Shown: one piece after another, positions 15,860 through 25,018 of the stretch | Numbering within the stretch: the first letter of the stretch is position 1 | How the letters are laid out: each line of letters opens with the position of its first letter | DNA from: Campylobacterota bacterium | Lineage (GTDB): Bacteria > Campylobacterota > Campylobacteria > Campylobacterales > Sulfurimonadaceae | Direction: 5' to 3' | Assembly: GCA_023379705.1 (NCBI GenBank) | Contig: JAMCPS010000172.1 | Span: forward strand, 1 to 38,443 | DNA: 38,443 nt | Notes under the pieces: model-generated | The model's database searches: none | What the model was told of the DNA's origin: nothing | What the model saw: the letters and a program-made list of their open reading frames with translations, nothing else | Program-made: the position numbers and the translations under genes

Positions 15860-17263
15860 ATGTTTAAATCAATTTTTTCCAACTCATTTGGCATCCTTAT
15901 TTCACGCATTAGCGGTTTGGTACGAGACATACTCATGACCTCCGTGCTGGGTGCCAATATGTGGAGTGATATTTTTTTAATGGCATTTAAATTTCCCAAC
16001 CTTTTTCGCCGTATTTTTGCAGAAGGGTCGTTTACGCAAAGTTTTATGCCCTCCTACATTGCCTCCAAACAAAAAAGTGTTTTCGCGGTTGCAATATTCA
16101 TCCGATTTATGGCTTTTATCGTCTTTTTATCGTTATTAGTAACCCTTTTTCCCGAATTCTCGACCAAATTACTGGCCTGGGACTGGAATGCGGATCTGAT
16201 TGCCAAAACAGCACCGCTCACGATGATCAATTTTTGGTATTTAGATCTTATTTTCATTGTTACCTTTTTGGGAACTCTCCTGCAACATAAAGAGCATTTT
16301 TTTACCACCGCATTCTCCACCGTATGGCTTAATATCGCGATGGTTACCGCGCTGTTGCTCTTTAGTCACAGTGATCCCAAAACCATCGTTTATGCACTCA
16401 GCTTTTCGATTCTCATCGGCGGAGTCATGCAGGTGCTGACCCATTTATATTCTATACGCCAACAAGGGCTTATGAAGTTGCTCATTGGGGGATGGAAATA
16501 CCGTAAGACAAAAGATGTCAAAGAGGAAGAATCTAAATTTGCGTCCCTCTTTTTTCCCTCGCTGCTGGGAAATTCTACGGCGCAGGTCGCCTCATTTATC
16601 GATACGAGTTTGGCCTCCTTTTTGGCCGCAGGCTCGGTTTCGTACCTTTTCTACGCCAACCGTATTTTTCAACTCCCTTTTGCCATTATTGCCTTAGCCA
16701 TTACGACTGCACTCTTTCCCTCTATCGCCAAAGCAATCAAAAACGAAAACCATGTTCTTGCCTACCAAAACCTCCATAAATCATTTTGGCTGCTGAGCGC
16801 ATTGTTGGGTTTATCGGTTTTGGGTGGTGTTCTCTTGTCTGAGCCTATTATCTGGCTGTTATTTGAGCGAGGCAATTTCACAATACAAGATACCCACAAC
16901 ACTGCTGATGTCTTGATGATGTACATGGTAGGACTTATCCCTTTTGGGCTTGCAAAACTTTTTTCGCTCTATTTATACGCCATGCACAAACACATGAAAG
17001 CCGCCAAAATAGCAGGAATATCCCTCATCATCAATCTTATCTTTTCACTCTTGCTTATGAAACCTATGGGAGCTGCCGGATTGGCGCTAGCCGGAAGTAT
17101 CGGAGGAGTTGCCCAACTTATCCTCACTGCCAGAGAGATAGGGTTTGGAATCGTTTGGAATCTTCTCAAAACCAAATACAGTTTCTACTTTATCCTCGGT
17201 GTTGGGATTTTTGGAGTATCATTTTATTCTCTAAACCATTTTTTACTCAATTTAATACGATAA
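15860..17263 (+). CDS. murJ: Lipid II flippase MurJ (MviN)
   Basis: This 467-aa polytopic inner-membrane protein of the MOP superfamily has about 13-14 hydrophobic helices. It flips lipid II to the periplasmic face for peptidoglycan synthesis. The N-terminus SRISGLVRDILMTSVLGA and the block FPNLFRRIFAEGSFTQSFMPSY are strongly conserved MurJ signatures; the arginines here line the central cavity. The ribosome-binding site is weak, but the start agrees with the family N-terminus as I remember it. It faces the operon making lipid II precursors across a shared promoter region and is ten bases from cysS. Confidence 0.95.
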   Translation: MFKSIFSNSFGILISRISGLVRDILMTSVLGANMWSDIFLMAFKFPNLFRRIFAEGSFTQSFMPSYIASKQKSVFAVAIFIRFMAFIVFLSLLVTLFPEFSTKLLAWDWNADLIAKTAPLTMINFWYLDLIFIVTFLGTLLQHKEHFFTTAFSTVWLNIAMVTALLLFSHSDPKTIVYALSFSILIGGVMQVLTHLYSIRQQGLMKLLIGGWKYRKTKDVKEEESKFASLFFPSLLGNSTAQVASFIDTSLASFLAAGSVSYLFYANRIFQLPFAIIALAITTALFPSIAKAIKNENHVLAYQNLHKSFWLLSALLGLSVLGGVLLSEPIIWLLFERGNFTIQDTHNTADVLMMYMVGLIPFGLAKLFSLYLYAMHKHMKAAKIAGISLIINLIFSLLLMKPMGAAGLALAGSIGGVAQLILTAREIGFGIVWNLLKTKYSFYFILGVGIFGVSFYSLNHFLLNLIR

Positions 17264-17273
17264 AAGAGAAACG

Positions 17274-18671
17274 ATGTTCCTATACGACAGTGTACAAAAA
17301 ACAAAATGCAAATTTGAACCGCTTATTGAGGGAAAAGTTTCCCTCTACGTTTGCGGACCGACCGTCTATGATGATGCTCATTTGGGGCATGCCAAGAGCG
17401 CATTGGCTTTTGATCTATTACGTCGTGTTTTGGAAGCCAATGGCTATCAAGTGACTTTTGCACGTAACATCACCGACATTGATGATAAAATTATTAACAA
17501 AGCTACAGAACTTGGAGTTGCTCCAAGCCAAATCGCTTCACGTTACACCGATGCCTACACCCGTGATATGAGCGCAATTGGGGTACGTCCTCCAACCCTT
17601 GAACCCAAAGCAACCGAATCTATTGACGCCATGGTGACAATGATTCAAAAACTTTTGGACAAAAAACACGCCTATACGATCAACAACGGCGATATTTATT
17701 TTGATACCGCCAGTGATAAAAACTATTTGAGCCTCTCAAACCGTCAAAGCAGCGAAAACATCAGCCGCGTTGAAAAAGTTTCTGAGAAAAAAAATGACGC
17801 TGATTTTGCTCTTTGGAAAGCAGTCCATGATGATACCATTTCATTTGATTCCCCTTTTGGTCCCGGACGTCCCGGATGGCATTTAGAATGTTCTGCCATG
17901 ATTGATAAATATTTTCCGACTCAAGAGATGTCCTATGCCATAGACATTCATGGCGGAGGGGCAGATCTGTTATTCCCTCACCACGAAAATGAAGCCGCAC
18001 AAACACGCTGTGCGACCAATCACGAATTAGCGCGCTATTGGATGCACAACGGTTTCATCAATGTTGATGGTGAAAAAATGTCCAAAAGTTTGGGGAACAG
18101 TTTTTTTCTCAAAGATGCCCTCAAAGCCTACCATGGCGAAGTGCTACGTTTTTATCTACTGAGCACCCACTACCGTGGTGACTTTAATTTTAATGAAGAG
18201 GATTTGATCGCTTCTAAAAAACGCCTTGATCGCCTATATCGACTCAAAAAACGTATTTTTGGGCTCACGGCGGAAGTCATCGATACCGAATTTAAAACGG
18301 CCTTGCTGGAGGTGCTTAGCGATGACCTGAATGTTTCCAAAGCGTACGCGCTTATCGATGAATTGATTTCTAATGCAAATGATGCGCTGGATGCGAATCC
18401 AAAAGACAAACTCTATCGCCAAAAACTTCTCTCTTCTCTTGGATTCATCGAAACCGTATTAGGATTCGGAGGTCAAAATCCGTATGAATATTTTCAATTC
18501 GGTCTGGATGAGGCGACAAAAGCTAAAATCGACGGCTTGATTTCAAAACGCTCCGAAGCCAAAGCACTCAAAGATTTCGCAGCTTCCGATGCGATTCGTG
18601 ATGAATTGATTAGTATGAATGTGTCGATCATGGACACGGTTAATGGAACGTTTTGGGAGATTAGTAATTGA
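17274..18671 (+). CDS. cysS: Cysteinyl-tRNA synthetase
   Basis: This 465-aa class I synthetase charges tRNA-Cys. The N-terminal zinc cysteine and HIGH-type motif are in YVCGPTVYDDAHLGHA (C27, HLGH at 36-39), the second zinc ligand region is GWHLECSAM, and the KMSKS motif is GEKMSKSLGN (268-272). An anticodon-binding helical domain fills about 330-465. Length and motifs are normal for the bacterial enzyme. RBS AGAGAAACG lies seven bases upstream. It overlaps the next gene by four bases. Confidence 0.97.
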   Translation: MFLYDSVQKTKCKFEPLIEGKVSLYVCGPTVYDDAHLGHAKSALAFDLLRRVLEANGYQVTFARNITDIDDKIINKATELGVAPSQIASRYTDAYTRDMSAIGVRPPTLEPKATESIDAMVTMIQKLLDKKHAYTINNGDIYFDTASDKNYLSLSNRQSSENISRVEKVSEKKNDADFALWKAVHDDTISFDSPFGPGRPGWHLECSAMIDKYFPTQEMSYAIDIHGGGADLLFPHHENEAAQTRCATNHELARYWMHNGFINVDGEKMSKSLGNSFFLKDALKAYHGEVLRFYLLSTHYRGDFNFNEEDLIASKKRLDRLYRLKKRIFGLTAEVIDTEFKTALLEVLSDDLNVSKAYALIDELISNANDALDANPKDKLYRQKLLSSLGFIETVLGFGGQNPYEYFQFGLDEATKAKIDGLISKRSEAKALKDFAASDAIRDELISMNVSIMDTVNGTFWEISN

Positions 18672-20380
18672 AATTCAAAGATCTTTTAAAACGTTATTGG
18701 CCCTATATTAAAGGGTATAAATTTCATTTTACACTGGTTCTGATTGGTATTTTGTTGATGGCGGGGGCTACTGCATCCATCGCACACATCATGAAACTAA
18801 TAATTGATGATATGTTTATTAAAAAAGAGCAATATATGCTCTACTTCATCCCCATTCTTTTAATTACCGTTTATCTTTTAAAGTCTATTGGACGCTATAT
18901 GCAATCTGTTTCTACAACACATATTGGATTACATATTGTTTCAAGGCTTCGTGAAGATTTACTCGAAAAAATCATGCACATCGACATGCAATTTCTTTAC
19001 ATAAACCGTAGTGGTGAACTAATCTCCCGTATCACTAATGATATCACTCGTGTACAATACTTTGTATCAAGAATGCTTCCAGAACTTATACAGTCTATTT
19101 TTACAGTTATTGCATTAGTAAGCTATGTCATTTATCTCAACCCTACATTGGCTTTTTGGGCACTTGTTGTTGTCCCATTAGTCGTTGTTCCTCTTATAAA
19201 AATCACCCGTCGTTTAAAAAAACTATCTCACCGCTCTCAAGAAAAAAATGCTGATGTCGTTACCCGTCTCACTGAAGTATTCAACAACAATGAAATCATA
19301 AAAGCAAATGCTACTGAAAAATATGAGCTAAGCCGTTTTCGGGAAGAAAATGAACGTTTTTTCAAAATAAATATGAAATCCACATACACATCAGAACTAG
19401 TTTCACCATTGATGGAAATCATAGGAGCTACAGGACTTGCAGCTGTCATATTTGTTGGAGGACAACAAGTATATAGTGGACATATGAGTCCAGGAGATTT
19501 TACAGCTTTCCTAACCGCTGTGGGACAAACTTTTGATCCTTTACGACGCGTTAGCTCTATTTACAGTAAAATTCAAGATGCACAAGCTGCAAGCGAACGT
19601 ATTTTCGATATATTTGACCTCGATAATACCATCCAAGACGGTCCAAAAGAACTCTCTGAGGCCATTTCAAACGTAGAGTTTAAGAACGTGACACTCAAAT
19701 TTGGAGAAAAAACCGCTTTGGAAAACTTGAATCTCACCATTCACGCAGGACAAAACATTGCTCTTGTAGGACAAAGCGGCGGCGGGAAAAGTTCGCTGGT
19801 CAACCTGCTGCTTCGCTTTTACGATGCCGATGATGGATGTGTCATGATTAACAATCATAACATCAAAGAGTACACCCAAAACTCCCTGCGCCACCAAATC
19901 GCCAGTGTATCCCAACGGGTCTACATCTTCCAAGACACCCTTGCTGCCAATGTTGCCTATGGAAATGATGTTGATGAAGAAAAAGTCATCGAGGCCTTGA
20001 AAATGGCAGATGCAATCGAGTTTGCAATGAATCTGCCTGAGGGCATCTACACGATGATGCAAGAGTTTGGAGCCAATCTCTCAGGCGGTCAGCGTCAGCG
20101 CATTGCCATTGCCCGCGCTATTTACAAACACGCTTCTCTGCTTATTTTGGATGAAGCGACCAGTGCACTTGACAATGAGAGTGAAAAACGGATACAAAAT
20201 GCTCTTCATGAATACTCAAAAGACAAGATCACGGTTACCATTGCTCACCGTCTGAGTACCATCACCCATGCCGATGCTATTTTGTATTTTGAAGCGGGTA
20301 AAATCATTGCTCGAGGCACGCATCAAGAGCTTTTGGAAACCTCCGATGCCTACCGCCGTTTAGCGGGTGAAATGGTTTAA
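18668..20380 (+). CDS. msbA: MsbA-like ABC exporter (lipid A/lipid flippase family)
   Basis: This 570-aa half-transporter has six N-terminal membrane helices (residues about 15-300) fused to a nucleotide-binding domain. Motifs: Walker A GQSGGGKSS (368-376), signature LSGGQRQR (471-478), Walker B LLILDEATSALD and H-loop IAHRLST. It should work as a homodimer. The best guess is MsbA, which flips lipid A core, though other lipid or peptide exporters of this family look alike. The start is TTG at 18668, overlapping the cysS stop codon, with GGGAG nine bases upstream; no ATG alternative preserves the N-terminus. The membrane half reads as AT-richer than the ATPase half. A hairpin spans its stop codon. 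Confidence 0.85.
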   Translation: MKFKDLLKRYWPYIKGYKFHFTLVLIGILLMAGATASIAHIMKLIIDDMFIKKEQYMLYFIPILLITVYLLKSIGRYMQSVSTTHIGLHIVSRLREDLLEKIMHIDMQFLYINRSGELISRITNDITRVQYFVSRMLPELIQSIFTVIALVSYVIYLNPTLAFWALVVVPLVVVPLIKITRRLKKLSHRSQEKNADVVTRLTEVFNNNEIIKANATEKYELSRFREENERFFKINMKSTYTSELVSPLMEIIGATGLAAVIFVGGQQVYSGHMSPGDFTAFLTAVGQTFDPLRRVSSIYSKIQDAQAASERIFDIFDLDNTIQDGPKELSEAISNVEFKNVTLKFGEKTALENLNLTIHAGQNIALVGQSGGGKSSLVNLLLRFYDADDGCVMINNHNIKEYTQNSLRHQIASVSQRVYIFQDTLAANVAYGNDVDEEKVIEALKMADAIEFAMNLPEGIYTMMQEFGANLSGGQRQRIAIARAIYKHASLLILDEATSALDNESEKRIQNALHEYSKDKITVTIAHRLSTITHADAILYFEAGKIIARGTHQELLETSDAYRRLAGEMV

Positions 20381-20400
20381 TTTTTACCCTTAAACCATTT
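20370..20400 (+). terminator. Rho-independent terminator-like hairpin spanning the msbA stop codon
   Basis: AAATGGTTTAA and TTAAACCATTT form a perfect 11-base stem around a nine-base loop, followed by a short T-run. The left arm includes the last codons and the TAA stop of msbA. It probably ends or attenuates the murJ-cysS-msbA transcript just before the pyrD promoter. The T-tract is short, so efficiency may be partial. Confidence 0.6.
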
Positions 20401-20443
20401 TAGAGTATAATCGCACCAATTTATCACAAGAAGGCAAGTACCT
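20401..20443 (+). promoter_or_regulatory. pyrD operon promoter
   Basis: A consensus -10 TATAAT lies at 20406-20411, 33 bases before the pyrD ATG, directly after the msbA terminator hairpin. No clear -35 is visible; the -35 position would fall inside the hairpin. AGAAGGC about ten bases before ATG serves as ribosome-binding site. It should drive the seven-gene run pyrD to yggS. Confidence 0.6.
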
Positions 20444-21499
20444 ATGATCGATTACGAATCATTAAAACCGTGGTTATTCAAGCTTCAGCCCGAAAATGCA
20501 CATACATTAGGGGCTATTGCTTTACGCGGTGCCGGCCTATGTCCGCCTCTATTAAACCACTTTATCACTAAATATTTTGTCACGCATCCTTCTTTAACCC
20601 AAGAAATTTTTGGACGTACTTTTCTCAATCCGGTAGGCCTTGCCGCAGGTTTTGATAAGAACGCCACTATGATCGAGGGGACGCTAGCAATGGGATTTGG
20701 TTTCACCGAGATCGGTACCCTTACCCCAAAACCTCAAGAAGGCAATCCCCGTCCAAGGCTTTGGCGTCATATCGAAGAAGAGAGTTTGCAAAACGCGATG
20801 GGATTTAACAACGACGGATTGTTCCGTATTTCTCATCGTCTGAAAAATGTTTATCCTTTCAGCAGCCCAATCGGTGTCAATATCGGGAAAAATAAACTTA
20901 CCTCCGAAGAAAATACCCTCAAAGACTACACAACCCTCATTAAGGCATTGCATCCGTATGCCGACTATATGGTTATCAACATCTCTTCACCCAACACACC
21001 GGGATTACGTGATTTGCAAAATGAAGAGTTTATTGCACAGCTCTTTCAAACCGCTAAAACACTGACATCCAAACCGATCCTTCTCAAAATCGCTCCTGAT
21101 ATGTCTGAGGACCAAGCGGTAGCATTGTGTGTCCATGCAGTGGAGAGCGGAGCGGATGGCATCATTGCAACCAATACCACCGTTGATTATTCCCTTCTCA
21201 GCGACCCTGAAGACATCGGCGGAATCAGCGGTGAAGTGTTACGCGAACGCAGTTTTTATATATTTGATGCCATCGCACGAGAGCTGTATGGGAAAACGAC
21301 TCTTATCAGTGTCGGCGGTATTTCTACTCCTGAAGAAGCGTATCGCCGTATTCGTGCCGGAGCTTCCCTTGTTCAGTTGTACAGTTCTCTGATTTTCAAA
21401 GGGCCTGAAGTCGTTGAAGACATCAACACGGGTCTAATCGATTTACTCGTACAAGACGGTTATACCTCGATCACTCAAGCCATTGGCGCTGATCGTTAA
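20444..21499 (+). CDS. pyrD: Dihydroorotate dehydrogenase, class 2 (quinone)
   Basis: This 351-aa flavoprotein oxidises dihydroorotate to orotate in pyrimidine synthesis and passes electrons to the membrane quinone pool. It has the N-terminal helical extension (LKPWLFKLQPENAHTLG) typical of class 2 enzymes, GLAAGFDKNA, GTLTPKPQEGNPRPRLWR, the catalytic-serine loop INISSPNTPGLR and the FMN phosphate-binding SVGGISTPEEAYRRIRAGASLVQLY. Length is normal. It is the first gene after its own promoter and overlaps the M16 peptidase gene by one base (TAATG). Confidence 0.96.
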   Translation: MIDYESLKPWLFKLQPENAHTLGAIALRGAGLCPPLLNHFITKYFVTHPSLTQEIFGRTFLNPVGLAAGFDKNATMIEGTLAMGFGFTEIGTLTPKPQEGNPRPRLWRHIEEESLQNAMGFNNDGLFRISHRLKNVYPFSSPIGVNIGKNKLTSEENTLKDYTTLIKALHPYADYMVINISSPNTPGLRDLQNEEFIAQLFQTAKTLTSKPILLKIAPDMSEDQAVALCVHAVESGADGIIATNTTVDYSLLSDPEDIGGISGEVLRERSFYIFDAIARELYGKTTLISVGGISTPEEAYRRIRAGASLVQLYSSLIFKGPEVVEDINTGLIDLLVQDGYTSITQAIGADR

Positions 21500-22800
21500 T
21501 GAAACTGCTCACGATATTATTTTTTACTCTAGGAACTTTAATGGCCACTTCTTTGCCTCACTACGAAACCCAAACGCTTTCCAATGGATTGCAAGTTGTT
21601 GCCATCCCTATGGACAATCATTCCGGTGTTATTTCTACCGATATCTTTTATAAAGTAGGAAGCCGCAATGAGGTCATGGGTAAAAGCGGTATCGCCCACA
21701 TGTTAGAGCACATGAACTTCAAATCCACCAAAAATCTCAAAGCGGGTGAATTTGACGAAGAGGTCAAAAGCATCGGCGGACTCAACAACGCATCTACGGG
21801 ATTTGACCATACACACTACTACATCAAATCTAGCAGCGACAATTTGGGAAAATCGCTCACACTCTTTGCCGAACTGATGCAAAATCTCAATCTCAAAGAC
21901 GAAGAGTTCCAGCCCGAGCGTAATGTCGTGGCTGAAGAGCGCCGCTGGAGAACCGATAACAACCCGATGGGCTATCTCTATTTTCGCCTATTTAACAGCG
22001 CCTATGTTTACCACTCTTATCACTGGACGCCAATCGGATTTATGAATGACATTCAAACATGGACGCTTCAAGACATCCAAGACTTTCATAAAACCTATTA
22101 TCAGCCAAAAAACGCGATTCTCGTCGTAACGGGTGACATCAAACCCCAAACAGTCTTCGCCGAGGCTCAAAAACATTTTGAAAGTGTTCCCAATACCGTT
22201 GATATCCCCTCAATGAAGATCGTTGAGCCCGAGCAAGACGGAGCACGACGTGTTATCGTTCACAAAGAAAGTGAAGTCGAGATGCTCGCGATCTCGTTTC
22301 CGATTCCCAATTTCCAACACGCCGATCAAGTGAAACTTTCAGCGATAAGCGAATTGCTCAGTTCTGGTAAGAGTTCACGTCTTTACCGCAAACTCGTCGA
22401 TGAAAAACGCCTTGTAAACCAAATACATGCCTACAATATGGAAACCATCGATCCGGGCGTCTTTTTGTTTTTAGCCATTGCGAACAAAGGGGTTACTGCT
22501 GAAGTTATTGAAAAAGAGCTTTGGAAAGAGATTAAAGCACTGCAAGCAAAACCGGTCAAAAAAGCGGAATTGGATAAAATCAAAATCAATACCCGTGCTG
22601 ATTTCATCTATTCATTAGAGAGTTCTACCTCAGTAGCGGAACTGTTTGGAAGCTACCTCGCACGTGGCGATATTTCCCCTCTCGAGCGTTATGAATCTTC
22701 GATCAATGCACTCACGCCCTCTGATATCCAAGAAACAGCTAAGCGCTATTTTGACATTGACAAATCAACCACCATCATTTTACGTAAAGGTCAAAAATGA
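21499..22800 (+). CDS. Secreted M16-family zinc peptidase
   Basis: This 433-aa protein has a signal peptide (MKLLTILFFTLGTLMATS), so it acts in the periplasm. The inverted zinc motif HxxEH is HMLEH (H67, E70, H71) with third ligand E147 in NVVAEERRW, exactly 76 residues later. The second half lacks the motif, as in the usual two-domain M16B peptidase. Members degrade peptides or process precursors; the substrate here is unknown. It is coupled to pyrD by a one-base overlap and to dapA by ATGA. The same neighbours are annotated as a zinc protease in Campylobacter jejuni. Confidence 0.92.
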   Translation: MKLLTILFFTLGTLMATSLPHYETQTLSNGLQVVAIPMDNHSGVISTDIFYKVGSRNEVMGKSGIAHMLEHMNFKSTKNLKAGEFDEEVKSIGGLNNASTGFDHTHYYIKSSSDNLGKSLTLFAELMQNLNLKDEEFQPERNVVAEERRWRTDNNPMGYLYFRLFNSAYVYHSYHWTPIGFMNDIQTWTLQDIQDFHKTYYQPKNAILVVTGDIKPQTVFAEAQKHFESVPNTVDIPSMKIVEPEQDGARRVIVHKESEVEMLAISFPIPNFQHADQVKLSAISELLSSGKSSRLYRKLVDEKRLVNQIHAYNMETIDPGVFLFLAIANKGVTAEVIEKELWKEIKALQAKPVKKAELDKIKINTRADFIYSLESSTSVAELFGSYLARGDISPLERYESSINALTPSDIQETAKRYFDIDKSTTIILRKGQK

Positions 22801-23690
22801 ATCTAGTCACAGGCTCTACAACCGCACTCATTACTCCATTCAAAAACGGAAAATTGGATGAGCAAAAGTACGCTGATCTGATACGCAGACAAATTGCCAA
22901 CGGGATCAATGCCGTTTGTCCTGTGGGCACTACGGGTGAGAGTGCAACGCTTAGCTATGACGAAGACCGTATCTGCATGGAAATTGCCGTAGCAGTGTGC
23001 AAGGGCACCAATACCAAGGTTCTCGCAGGCGCAGGAAGTAACTCAACAGCCGAAGCGATCGAAGCCGCAAAAGTTGCCCAAAAATGCGGTGTTGATGCGA
23101 TATTCTCTGTAGCTCCTTATTATAATAAGCCTTCTCAAGAGGGTTTGTATCAGCATTACAAAGCAATCGCGCAATCAGTGGGCGATCTCCCTTTTATGCT
23201 CTACAATGTTCCGGGACGTACCGTTGTAGACATCAGTGCTGATACCGTTATTCGACTCTTTGATGATGTAGAAAATATCTACGGTATCAAAGAAGCAACC
23301 GGCAGTATTGAGCGTACGATAGAACTGCTTTCACGCAGACCTGATCTAAAAGTATTTTCAGGGGATGATGCGATTGACTACGCTATTTTGGCATGTGGCG
23401 GCGCTGGAATCACCTCTGTGACTTCCAACCTGTTACCTGATATGAAAAGTCAGTTGGTTGCCAAAGCATTAGCGGGTGATTTTGAGGGTTCAAAAGCAAT
23501 CAACGATACGCTGTATCCGATTAACAAAGCTCTCTTTGTTGAATCCAATCCGGTTATGATCAAAGCCGCTATGTACATCGCAGGTCTTATCGATACCTTG
23601 GAATATCGCCTTCCCCTCGTTGCACCAAGCGCAGCCAACCTAAAAATGATTAAAGAAGTCATGAAAAATTACACGATTCAAGGAGCATAA
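22797..23690 (+). CDS. dapA: 4-hydroxy-tetrahydrodipicolinate synthase
   Basis: This 297-aa TIM-barrel aldolase condenses pyruvate with aspartate semialdehyde, the first committed step to lysine and meso-diaminopimelate. Key residues are visible: the GTTGES pyruvate-binding loop, Y136 in LYNVPGRT, and Schiff-base lysine K165 in GIKEAT. It overlaps the peptidase gene by four bases and ends directly against the next ATG. Its product supports the peptidoglycan genes elsewhere in the window. Confidence 0.97.
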   Translation: MNLVTGSTTALITPFKNGKLDEQKYADLIRRQIANGINAVCPVGTTGESATLSYDEDRICMEIAVAVCKGTNTKVLAGAGSNSTAEAIEAAKVAQKCGVDAIFSVAPYYNKPSQEGLYQHYKAIAQSVGDLPFMLYNVPGRTVVDISADTVIRLFDDVENIYGIKEATGSIERTIELLSRRPDLKVFSGDDAIDYAILACGGAGITSVTSNLLPDMKSQLVAKALAGDFEGSKAINDTLYPINKALFVESNPVMIKAAMYIAGLIDTLEYRLPLVAPSAANLKMIKEVMKNYTIQGA

Positions 23691-24467
23691 ATGACGAACA
23701 TGAAAGGCAAAACACTGGTAATTACCGGAGCCACCAAAGGAATCGGTCAAGCCATCGCTGAAAAATTTGCACAAAATGGTGTCAACATCGCATTTACCTA
23801 CAATTCGAACGCTGAAACTGCCGCTGTGTTGGCACAAGGACTCGAAGAAAAATACGGGGTCAAAGCACGCGCCTATCCACTTAATATTTTAGAAACAGAC
23901 GAATTCAAACCTCTTTTTGAAGCAATCGATGCTGATTTTGACCGTGTTGACTTTTTTGTCAGCAATGCAATGATTTATGGCCGTCCCGTTGTTGGCGGAT
24001 ACGGTAAGTTTATGCGTCTAAAACCGCGTGGTCTTAACAATATCTATACTGCAACAGTAAACGCATTTGTCGTGGGAACTCAAGAAGCGGCAAAACGTAT
24101 GGAAAAAGTGGGCGGTGGTGCCGTTGTCACCATGTCCAGTACGGGTAATCTCATCTACATCGAAAACTATGCGGGTCACGGAACCAACAAAGCGGCAGTA
24201 GAAGCGATGAGCCGTTATGCCGCAGTGGAGCTAGGCGAGATGAATATCCGTGTCAATGCCGTTTCAGGAGGCCCTATCGACACCGATGCCCTCAAAGCAT
24301 TCACCAACTACGAAGAGGTCAAAGCCGAAACCATCAGACGCTCTGCGATGAACCGCATGGGAAGTCCAAACGATATTGCAGGAGCCGTTTATTTTCTCTG
24401 TACCGAAGAAGCAGGCTGGATTACAGGTCAAACGATCGTTGTTGATGGTGGAACTACGTTTAGATGA
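23691..24467 (+). CDS. fabL: Enoyl-ACP reductase, FabL-type short-chain dehydrogenase
   Basis: This 258-aa SDR has the Rossmann glycine motif GATKGIG (13-19). The active-site pair is Y160 and K167 in ENYAGHGTNK, that is Y-x6-K, the spacing of enoyl-ACP reductases, rather than Y-x3-K of ordinary SDRs such as FabG. VNAVSGGPIDTDALKAFTN closely matches the block I recall from Bacillus subtilis FabL. It probably reduces enoyl-ACP in fatty-acid elongation. Start: AAGGAG six bases upstream and directly after the dapA stop. Many automatic annotations would call it FabG or a generic oxidoreductase. Whether a FabI also exists in the genome cannot be seen. Confidence 0.83.
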   Translation: MTNMKGKTLVITGATKGIGQAIAEKFAQNGVNIAFTYNSNAETAAVLAQGLEEKYGVKARAYPLNILETDEFKPLFEAIDADFDRVDFFVSNAMIYGRPVVGGYGKFMRLKPRGLNNIYTATVNAFVVGTQEAAKRMEKVGGGAVVTMSSTGNLIYIENYAGHGTNKAAVEAMSRYAAVELGEMNIRVNAVSGGPIDTDALKAFTNYEEVKAETIRRSAMNRMGSPNDIAGAVYFLCTEEAGWITGQTIVVDGGTTFR

Positions 24468-25018
24468 TCAATCTCCCCAATCTCCTCGCATTCTCACGCC
24501 TTCTCATCGCTCCCGTGATGTTTTGGGTGATTCTCAATCCGCAAGTTTTTACCGATAACGGCTGGCATATTAGCTGGAGCTACTATACCGCATCATTGCT
24601 GTTTGTCCTTGCCAGTGTTACCGATTTTTTTGATGGCTACATCGCACGCCAGCTCGATCAAATTACCATCGTCGGGCAAATTCTCGATCCTTTGGCCGAT
24701 AAAATGCTCACTTTGGCTGCTTTTTTAGGTCTTATGATGGCCGGTGTTGCTTCGCCATGGGCAATTTATATCATTATCGGACGTGAGTTGTTTATCACAA
24801 GCCTCCGTACCCTCTCCATCTCGATCGGAATTGATGTAAGTGCTTCATTCATGGGTAAAGTCAAAACCGTTATTCAGATGATTGCTATTGGATTTTTGCT
24901 CATGCATTGGGATGGTGGAAATATTCTTTTGTGGATAGCAGTTGCTGTTACGGTCTATTCCGGCGGTGAATATCTCTCAGGTTTTGCAAAAGCATACCGT
25001 AGCAAGGAAATCGCATGA
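24464..25018 (+). CDS. pgsA: CDP-diacylglycerol--glycerol-3-phosphate 3-phosphatidyltransferase
   Basis: This 184-aa inner-membrane protein makes phosphatidylglycerol phosphate. The full CDP-alcohol phosphotransferase motif is present: D54-F-F-D-G-x2-AR, then G71, D75 and D79 (VTDFFDGYIAR ... GQILDPLAD). Four to six membrane helices surround it, and the length matches PgsA. It overlaps both neighbours by four bases (ATGA), so translation should be coupled from fabL to rseP. Confidence 0.94.
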   Translation: MINLPNLLAFSRLLIAPVMFWVILNPQVFTDNGWHISWSYYTASLLFVLASVTDFFDGYIARQLDQITIVGQILDPLADKMLTLAAFLGLMMAGVASPWAIYIIIGRELFITSLRTLSISIGIDVSASFMGKVKTVIQMIAIGFLLMHWDGGNILLWIAVAVTVYSGGEYLSGFAKAYRSKEIA

